Of a DNA stretch of 12,474 nt, positions 7,480 through 12,474 are shown piece after piece. The notes beneath the pieces are model-generated. The model did no database searches. It was not told where the DNA came from and saw nothing but the letters and a program-made list of their open reading frames with translations. The stretch covers positions 1-12,474 of the forward strand of contig JAUNPT010000063.1 of assembly GCA_030536565.1 (NCBI GenBank), written 5' to 3'. The stretch comes from Eubacteriales bacterium. GTDB lineage: Bacteria > Bacillota > Clostridia > Lachnospirales > Lachnospiraceae. Position 1 is the stretch's first letter, and each line of letters opens with the position of its first letter. Both the position numbers and the translations under genes were made by a program.

Positions 7480-8331
7480 ATGGAAAACTATAGAAGTACG
7501 ATAACGGATAAGAAAAGGATAGTAATAAAAATAGGTTCTTCCTCTTTGATGCATGAACATACAGGAAAACTTAACCTTTCAAAAATTGAAAAGCTTGTAA
7601 GAATCATAGTCGATATTAAAAATTCCGGAAAGGAGGTAGTTCTTGTATCTTCAGGAGCTATTGCAGTGGGGCGTTCAGCAATAGGACTTTCAGAAAGGCC
7701 GGATTCACTGTCAGTAAAACAGGCCTGTGCAGCAATTGGACAGGCGAAGCTTATGATGGTGTATCAGAAGCTCTTTGCAGAATACAGTACGACAGCGGCA
7801 CAGGTGCTTATGACAAAAAATACAGTACTGAATCCTGTCAGCCGTATCAATGTTGGAAATACATTTCATGAACTTATGGAGCTGGGGGCGGTTCCAATAG
7901 TTAACGAAAATGACTCTGTATCTACATATGAAATTGAGCAGGTGCAGACATTTGGAGATAATGACAGGCTGTCAGCCATTGTGTCTTCTATTATTGGGGC
8001 AGATTTACTGATATTATTGTCAGATATAGATGGCATGTATACAGATGACCCAAACAGTAATCCGGATGCAGAGTTTATTGATTTCGTAGAAAATATTGAT
8101 GACAGACTTGTAAATATGGGGAAGGCAACGTCTGGAAGCAGTGTAGGAACTGGAGGTATGGCTGCAAAGCTTGTGGCAGCTCAGATTGCGTCACCATCGG
8201 GAACGGATATGATTATTACCAATGGAAGAAATCTGGATAATATAGTAAGTATTTTAAATGGGGAAAATGTGGGAACATTATTTTTAAGCCATGAAAAATC
8301 AGATTTTAATCTGATGGATATGGTAGATTAG
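7480..8331 (+). CDS. proB: Glutamate 5-kinase (gamma-glutamyl kinase), PUA-less form
   Basis: A cytoplasmic amino-acid kinase catalysing ATP-dependent phosphorylation of L-glutamate to gamma-glutamyl phosphate, the first step of proline synthesis. It has the nucleotide-binding N-terminus KIGSSSL (residues 17-23), VLVSSGAIAVG, the glutamate-binding segment NEND (142-145), LLSDIDGMYTDDP (from about 179) and GTGGM (223-227). At 283 residues it covers only the kinase domain; the E. coli enzyme is 367 residues and has a C-terminal PUA domain that is absent here. The protein ends normally with a stop and good spacing to the next gene, so this is a short natural form and not a visible truncation. 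GGAG at 7471-7474 serves the ATG, and a possible promoter lies at 7422-7450. The partner enzyme ProA is encoded at 10430, after three other genes. Confidence 0.95.
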   Translation: MENYRSTITDKKRIVIKIGSSSLMHEHTGKLNLSKIEKLVRIIVDIKNSGKEVVLVSSGAIAVGRSAIGLSERPDSLSVKQACAAIGQAKLMMVYQKLFAEYSTTAAQVLMTKNTVLNPVSRINVGNTFHELMELGAVPIVNENDSVSTYEIEQVQTFGDNDRLSAIVSSIIGADLLILLSDIDGMYTDDPNSNPDAEFIDFVENIDDRLVNMGKATSGSSVGTGGMAAKLVAAQIASPSGTDMIITNGRNLDNIVSILNGENVGTLFLSHEKSDFNLMDMVD

Positions 8332-8359
8332 ATATTGGGACGAAAATCAGGGAGGTTTC

Positions 8360-9562
8360 ATGGACATTAAGCTTATAAAGAAAGCAGAAAACAGTGAGTT
8401 CGTGGCGTTTGATAAAGATATACTGCTTCAGATAACAGATGCAGACTATCAGCTTAACCAGTATGTGGGAAAGCATTTGTCAGTGCTTAATACGAGCACA
8501 AATGAGCGTTTTGAAATTGCACCGGAAATTAAGAAGTATATTCTTACTAAAATTACATATGCATGCAGCGGGCACGACTATCTGTTTTTTACATCTGCAG
8601 AAAGGACTAATGAGGATAAGGTGGATATAAAGCTTTACCGTTATATTCTTGATGATGGCAGATGTGAACATATATATACAATGGGTGCTGATTTAAGAGA
8701 GATAGGGGTGTCTCTTGAAATCAAGATATTCGCTCTTGATATTGACCATGTTATTATTGAAAAGACATTTTATCAGTCACAGGAGGGAAGACAGCTTCCT
8801 GCATGGAGAGGCATAGGTGTAAATGAAATAGTGCTTCAGGACATTATGGCTGGCAGGACATTTAAAATTACAGATTCAGTTATTGCAGAGTCAGGTATTG
8901 ATAAGATGGTGGCGCTTGGTGGAAACAACTGTCTTATAAAGCTTGGCAATTCAATGGTGGGTGAAAAGTTTTATGGCGGAATAAGAAAAGAGGACGCACC
9001 GAGGGAAATTATTGGGATTATAAACGTGAAACAGTTTATTTCCGATTTGATACTTGATATGGACAAGGTGTTTATTGAGGAGCTTGATTCTGGAACAGAT
9101 AATGTTACATTTCCGTATGTGAAAAAAGACGATAACTGGATTATATATTCAAAGTTTGATTTAAATGACAAGCTCGAAACAATTGTGTTTTACAATTTTG
9201 TAAATAAAATAAAAAAGATACGTATAAACAGTAATGTCGAACGGATTTCAGATTTAAGCTTTGCCCATGTAATAAATGATATTCCATATCAGATAAGAAA
9301 TGAGGAGCACAGCAGCCAGATTATCAACATGAATACTCAGAAGGTTGAAATGAAGCTGTCTGCGGATATAAATGTTTCATATGTTAAAAATGATATAATC
9401 GTTGTCCAGCATAAGACCTCTAAATTACCATTTATAAGCAGGACAGTAACATATATAGAAGTATATAAGTATCCGGATATGCTGCATTCTATTTTAAAGA
9501 CAAAGGAAAAGTATAATGGATGCCTGTGCAACGGTAATGATTTAATTATTCTGACAACATAA
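8360..9562 (+). CDS. Uncharacterised 400-residue soluble protein between proB and proA
   Basis: I do not recognise a family. The protein has 400 residues, no signal peptide and no membrane segment, so it should be cytoplasmic. Short alternating hydrophobic/polar strands recur throughout, for example DYLFFTSAERTNEDKVDIKLY, NWIIYSKFDLNDKLETIVFY and NDIIVVQHKTSKLPFISRTV. Many are separated by Asp/Asn-Gly or Asp-Asp turns, suggesting an all-beta fold such as a propeller; this is inference from pattern only. No catalytic motif or metal-binding cluster is apparent. The SD site GGAGGT at 8351-8356 is strong, and base composition and codon use look like those of the neighbours, arguing for a real expressed gene. 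It begins 28 bases after proB and ends 12 bases before the DUF896 gene, inside the proline group. A role linked to proline or osmotic state is possible but unsupported. Confidence 0.75.
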   Translation: MDIKLIKKAENSEFVAFDKDILLQITDADYQLNQYVGKHLSVLNTSTNERFEIAPEIKKYILTKITYACSGHDYLFFTSAERTNEDKVDIKLYRYILDDGRCEHIYTMGADLREIGVSLEIKIFALDIDHVIIEKTFYQSQEGRQLPAWRGIGVNEIVLQDIMAGRTFKITDSVIAESGIDKMVALGGNNCLIKLGNSMVGEKFYGGIRKEDAPREIIGIINVKQFISDLILDMDKVFIEELDSGTDNVTFPYVKKDDNWIIYSKFDLNDKLETIVFYNFVNKIKKIRINSNVERISDLSFAHVINDIPYQIRNEEHSSQIINMNTQKVEMKLSADINVSYVKNDIIVVQHKTSKLPFISRTVTYIEVYKYPDMLHSILKTKEKYNGCLCNGNDLIILTT

Positions 9563-9574
9563 AAAAGGAGAGCT

Positions 9575-9835
9575 ATGATTACACAGAAAACAATTGACCG
9601 TATAAATGAGTTATATAAAAAATCAAAGGAAGCAGGGCTTACACCTGAGGAGACATTAGAACAGAAGGAACTCAGGTCTGCTTATGTTAAGGCCTTCCGG
9701 GATAATTTAAGAGGGACATTAGACACTATCAAGATTCAAAATCCAGACGGAAGTATGATTGATGTAAAAAAGCGTCATGATGATAAGATGAAATTGAAGG
9801 AGCAGCTAAAAGAAGAAGAAAAATCCGGGGAATGA
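9575..9835 (+). CDS. DUF896 (UPF0291, YnzC-like) small protein
   Basis: An 86-residue cytoplasmic protein of the DUF896 family, slightly longer than B. subtilis YnzC (77 residues). The N-terminal helical hairpin has the family pattern INELYKKSKEAGLTPEE followed by EQKELRSAYVKAFRDNLRG. A conserved segment, DTIKIQNPDGS, follows, then a charged Lys/Glu-rich tail. The molecular role of the family is unknown. In Bacillus the homologue lies near lexA and yneA, which are not present here. A strong AAAGGAG (9564-9570) precedes the ATG, and the stop codon lies one base before the next start, so translation is probably coupled to the folate enzyme gene downstream. Confidence 0.9.
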   Translation: MITQKTIDRINELYKKSKEAGLTPEETLEQKELRSAYVKAFRDNLRGTLDTIKIQNPDGSMIDVKKRHDDKMKLKEQLKEEEKSGE

Positions 9836-9836
9836 T

Positions 9837-10409
9837 ATGTTTAATGAAGATAAAAAGTCAATAAGAGAATTAATTAAAGAAAAAAAATCTCTTTTGACGC
9901 AGGAAGATATTGCATTGAAAAGCAGGAAAATAATGGGAACAATTATGCAGCTTGACCAGTATAAGAGCAGTGATAAGGTTTTTACTTATGTTAATTTTAA
10001 TGAAGAGGTAGTCACCTCAGGGCTTATAGTGGAAAGTCTGAATAATAAAAAAAAAGTGTTTGTTCCAAAGGTTTTTAAAGGAGAAAAAAACTTCATGGAG
10101 TTTGTTGAAATCCATGATTTATCTGAATTAAGGGAAGGATATTACGGTGTAATGGAGCCGCAGGCAGGGCTGGATGCAAAAACAGATATTAGAGAAGGTT
10201 TATTTATTATGCCAGGACTGGCCTTTGACAGAAATTTTCACAGGATTGGATATGGCGGAGGCTTTTACGACAGGTTTTTAAGCAGACCGCATAAATTCGA
10301 TATGGTCGCAGTGGCATTTGATTTTCAGCTTATGGATAATATTCCTTTTGAGGAGCATGATTTAAGACCAGAGATTATTGTAACTGATAATGAAGTACTT
10401 GTAAGGTAA
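9837..10409 (+). CDS. 5-formyltetrahydrofolate cyclo-ligase
   Basis: A 190-residue cytoplasmic enzyme that converts 5-formyltetrahydrofolate to 5,10-methenyltetrahydrofolate using ATP, returning stored folate to one-carbon metabolism. The signature GYGGGFYDRF is at residues 138-147, preceded by IMPGLAFDRNFHRI. The N-terminal part has the usual family pattern KKSIRELIKEKK ... DKVFTYVNFNEEV. The length fits the family (about 180-200). The ATG begins one base after the DUF896 stop; the only SD-like run is GGGG at 9827-9830, so the gene probably depends on coupled translation. It sits 20 bases before the chosen proA start. Known gene names for this enzyme vary (fau, ygfA, yqgN), so none is assigned. 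Confidence 0.94.
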   Translation: MFNEDKKSIRELIKEKKSLLTQEDIALKSRKIMGTIMQLDQYKSSDKVFTYVNFNEEVVTSGLIVESLNNKKKVFVPKVFKGEKNFMEFVEIHDLSELREGYYGVMEPQAGLDAKTDIREGLFIMPGLAFDRNFHRIGYGGGFYDRFLSRPHKFDMVAVAFDFQLMDNIPFEEHDLRPEIIVTDNEVLVR

Positions 10410-10415
10410 GCAGTG

Positions 10416-10421
10416 AAAGGA
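10416..10421 (+). promoter_or_regulatory. Ribosome binding site selecting the proA start at 10430
   Basis: AAAGGA lies eight bases upstream of the ATG at 10430. The in-frame ATG at 10421 overlaps the end of this site and has no SD site of its own, so the later start is preferred. Confidence 0.75.
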
Positions 10422-10429
10422 TGGGGAAA

Positions 10430-11677
10430 ATGATTTCAATTGAACAGATGGGAAAAAAAGCAAAAAAGGCATCACAATATCTGGCAAAAATGGGTGCAGA
10501 AGAAAAAAATACAGCTTTGGGTGCAATTGCACAGGCACTTCTTGATAATAAGGAGGTTATTAAACAGGCAAACCGATATGATGTAGATGAAGCCATGAAA
10601 AATGGAATGAAGCCAGCCATGATTGACAGACTTACTATTACAGATGCAAGAATTTCGGCTATGGCAGAGGGACTGCTTCAGCTGGCAGCTTTAGAGGATC
10701 CAGTTGGTGAGGTTACGTCAATGAAGCTGCGTCCTAATGGGCTTATGATTGGTAAGAAATGTGTTCCTCTTGGCGTTGTGGCAATTATATATGAGTCACG
10801 TCCTAATGTTACGGTAGATGCCTTCGGACTGACATTTAAGTCAGGTAATGCCGTAATACTTCGTGGCGGAAGTGATTCTATTCAGTCTAATATTGCCATA
10901 ACTCGGGTAATTACAGAATGTCTTAAGGCTAATGGTATAAATGAAGATGTGATACAGCTGGTAACAGATACAGACCGTGCTCATGTGACAGAATTAATGA
11001 CACTTAACAGGTATATTGATGTGATTATTCCAAGAGGAGGTGCCGGACTTATTCAAAATGTTGTTAAGAACAGTACAGTACCAGTTATTGAAACAGGTAC
11101 AGGAAACTGCCATATATATGTAGATGAATCTGCAGATATCAAGATGGCAGCACAGATAATATATAATGCAAAGACACAGAGAATAGGCGTATGTAATGCA
11201 TGTGAATCCTTAGTAGTACATAAAAAAATTGCTGAGAAGGCAATTCCTGTAATTGTCGACAGACTAAAGGAAAAACAGGTTGAAGTAAGAGGAGATGAAA
11301 CAGCAGTAAATATTGATTCACGAATCATTAAAGCAACACAGCAGGACTGGGGAGAGGAGTATTTGGATTATATTATATCTGTTAAGACTGCAGCTTCTAT
11401 TGGTGAAGCCATAGAGCACATTAACACCTATAACACAGGACATTCAGAAGCTATAATTACAAAGGATTATGACAATGCCCAGAAGTTCCTTAATGAAGTA
11501 GATGCTGCTGCCGTCTATGTAAATGCTTCTACAAGATTTACTGATGGCTTTGAATTTGGTTTTGGCGCTGAAATAGGAATCAGTACACAGAAGATTCATG
11601 CAAGAGGACCTATGGGACTTAAAGCCTTAACTACATATAAATATATTATCTATGGAAATGGACAGGTACGTAAATAA
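10430..11677 (+). CDS. proA: Glutamate-5-semialdehyde dehydrogenase (gamma-glutamyl phosphate reductase)
   Basis: A 415-residue NADPH-dependent enzyme of the aldehyde dehydrogenase superfamily that reduces gamma-glutamyl phosphate, made by ProB, to glutamate 5-semialdehyde in proline synthesis. Family segments are intact: VAIIYESRPNVTVDAF, ILRGGSDS, IPRGGAGLIQNVV, VIETGTGNCHIYVD and the C-terminal GFGAEIGISTQKIHARGPMG. The catalytic cysteine is Cys255 in RIGVCNACES; a second Cys occurs three residues later, at 258. The start at 10430 is chosen from the well-spaced AAAGGA at 10416-10421, and it gives the usual family length; the ATG at 10421 would add three residues. The gene follows the cyclo-ligase closely, and a signalling gene begins one base after its stop. 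ProC, the last enzyme of the pathway, is not in the window. Confidence 0.96.
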   Translation: MISIEQMGKKAKKASQYLAKMGAEEKNTALGAIAQALLDNKEVIKQANRYDVDEAMKNGMKPAMIDRLTITDARISAMAEGLLQLAALEDPVGEVTSMKLRPNGLMIGKKCVPLGVVAIIYESRPNVTVDAFGLTFKSGNAVILRGGSDSIQSNIAITRVITECLKANGINEDVIQLVTDTDRAHVTELMTLNRYIDVIIPRGGAGLIQNVVKNSTVPVIETGTGNCHIYVDESADIKMAAQIIYNAKTQRIGVCNACESLVVHKKIAEKAIPVIVDRLKEKQVEVRGDETAVNIDSRIIKATQQDWGEEYLDYIISVKTAASIGEAIEHINTYNTGHSEAIITKDYDNAQKFLNEVDAAAVYVNASTRFTDGFEFGFGAEIGISTQKIHARGPMGLKALTTYKYIIYGNGQVRK

Positions 11678-11678
11678 G

Positions 11679-12474
11679 ATGGATAACAAAAATTTTAAAT
11701 ACGATGACCTTTCATTTATAAAAGGAGTATTTGAAAGAACAACAGAAGCTTATATCTTCATATATGATTTGTTAAATGACCATTACCTTATAAGTCAACG
11801 GGCCTGTGAATATTTTAATTTGAGTGAATATGATTTCACTGATGCTTCAAACAGGCTTAAAGAGGTAGTACATCCAGACGATTATCTAATGGTTGTAGAA
11901 GATTTAAATCAAATCAAGAATAAAAAGAAAAGCAAGCATTCTCTGGAATATAGATGGAAGACAAGGGCTGGAAGCTACGCGTGGATTAGATGCAGCGGTG
12001 AAGCAGTTGCCGGCAGTAATGGTGAATACCTCATAGGAACGATTACTGAAATAGGAAAGATTAAACGCATTGATAATATAACTGGACTGTATTTTGAGAG
12101 TGTTCTGGAGGCGGATTACAAAAAAGGAAATTATGGCAAAAACCGTTTTGGCGGGATTCTTTTAATTGGCATTGATAATTTTAAAGAAATAAACGAAAAA
12201 CATGGAACTGAAATGGGAAATAAGGTACTTGAAAATTTAGCTTCAATAATTTTAAGTATAGTAAAAGATGCAAGATATGTATACAGAATGAATGGAGATG
12301 AATTTGCTGTGGCTGTCCCAGAGCCTTTAAGTGACAGGGAAAAACACATGAAAAGGCTTTATAAAAAAATAAGGCGTGGGGTTGACGCCTATTTTGAAGC
12401 TAATGGCTATGAATTATTTTTTACGATTTCAGCTGGCGGAGTTGAGTTTGATTCAGAAAATGACAAATATGAGG
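11679..12474 (+). CDS. PAS-GGDEF signalling protein, N-terminal part (3' end outside window)
   Basis: The frame opens with ATG one base after the proA stop and stays open to the right edge, giving 265 residues. Residues about 15-130 form a PAS domain (HPDDY at 65-69, then LEYRWKTRAGSYAWIRCSGEAV). A GGDEF domain follows from about 133: DNITGLYFESVL, LLIGIDNFKEINEKHG with Asp166 and Asn172, then YRMNGDEFAVAVPEP with the signature at 205-209. The signature reads NGDEF instead of GGDEF, and the usual GD after the HGH segment is G180-N181. Both changes touch the nucleotide pocket, so cyclase activity is uncertain. No membrane segment is present in the visible part. An EAL domain could follow beyond the edge. 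Only a weak AGGT (11664-11667) precedes the start, so translation probably depends on coupling to proA. Confidence 0.85.
   Translation, partial: MDNKNFKYDDLSFIKGVFERTTEAYIFIYDLLNDHYLISQRACEYFNLSEYDFTDASNRLKEVVHPDDYLMVVEDLNQIKNKKKSKHSLEYRWKTRAGSYAWIRCSGEAVAGSNGEYLIGTITEIGKIKRIDNITGLYFESVLEADYKKGNYGKNRFGGILLIGIDNFKEINEKHGTEMGNKVLENLASIILSIVKDARYVYRMNGDEFAVAVPEPLSDREKHMKRLYKKIRRGVDAYFEANGYELFFTISAGGVEFDSENDKYE

Noticed and set aside
1..12474. Search for mobile elements, CRISPR repeats, tRNA genes, toxin-antitoxin pairs or defence genes
   Set aside because: No transposase or integrase motifs, spaced repeats, cloverleaf sequences or small two-gene modules were seen; nearly all DNA is accounted for by core genes.

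Overview
The window looks like a chromosomal housekeeping region of an A+T-rich, low-G+C Gram-positive anaerobe of the class Clostridia, most likely a Lachnospiraceae-type gut bacterium. The reasons are the YqfD and BofC-type sporulation-associated proteins, the YqfD-PhoH-YbeY gene order, a DUF896 (YnzC-type) protein, strong Shine-Dalgarno (SD) sites and a PAS/GGDEF protein of the style common in that family. All genes lie on the + strand and are tightly packed. No tRNA, rRNA, CRISPR array, insertion sequence, prophage gene or pseudogene was seen, and no gap between genes exceeds 90 bases.

Positions 1-3951 hold a compact cluster: the C-terminal part of yqfD (cut by the left edge), phoH, ybeY, a membrane-anchored DUF3048 (YerB-like) protein, and cdd (cytidine deaminase, GTG start inside the previous gene). 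The order resembles the yqfD-phoH-yqfF-ybeY-dgkA-cdd-era cluster of Bacillus subtilis, but yqfF and dgkA are absent, a DUF3048 gene sits where dgkA would be, and era does not follow cdd.

Positions 3952-4020 hold the most curious non-coding element: a perfect 15-bp stem (one G-U pair) whose loop carries a SD site and the start of a three-codon ORF. The 3' arm carries the SD site of the next gene, a small membrane-anchored protein with a BofC-like C-terminal domain (4021-4431).

A good sigma-A-type promoter (TTGAAG, 17-base spacer, TATAAT) at 4442-4470 precedes two adjacent but unrelated FAD-dependent oxidoreductases: an HI0933/BaiN-type flavoprotein (to 5773) and a COG2509-type flavoprotein (5786-7432).

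From 7480 to 11677 lies a proline-biosynthesis group. proB (glutamate 5-kinase without the PUA domain) and proA (glutamyl-phosphate reductase) supply the first two steps. They are separated by an unrecognised 400-residue soluble protein, a DUF896 protein and 5-formyltetrahydrofolate cyclo-ligase. One base after proA begins a PAS-GGDEF signalling protein with a degenerate GGDEF motif, cut by the right edge.

Most of this is ordinary core genome. The points worth a second look are the hairpin with its mini-ORF, the unknown gene embedded between proB and proA, and the altered cyclic-di-GMP domain coupled to proA. No clear novel multi-gene system was found.
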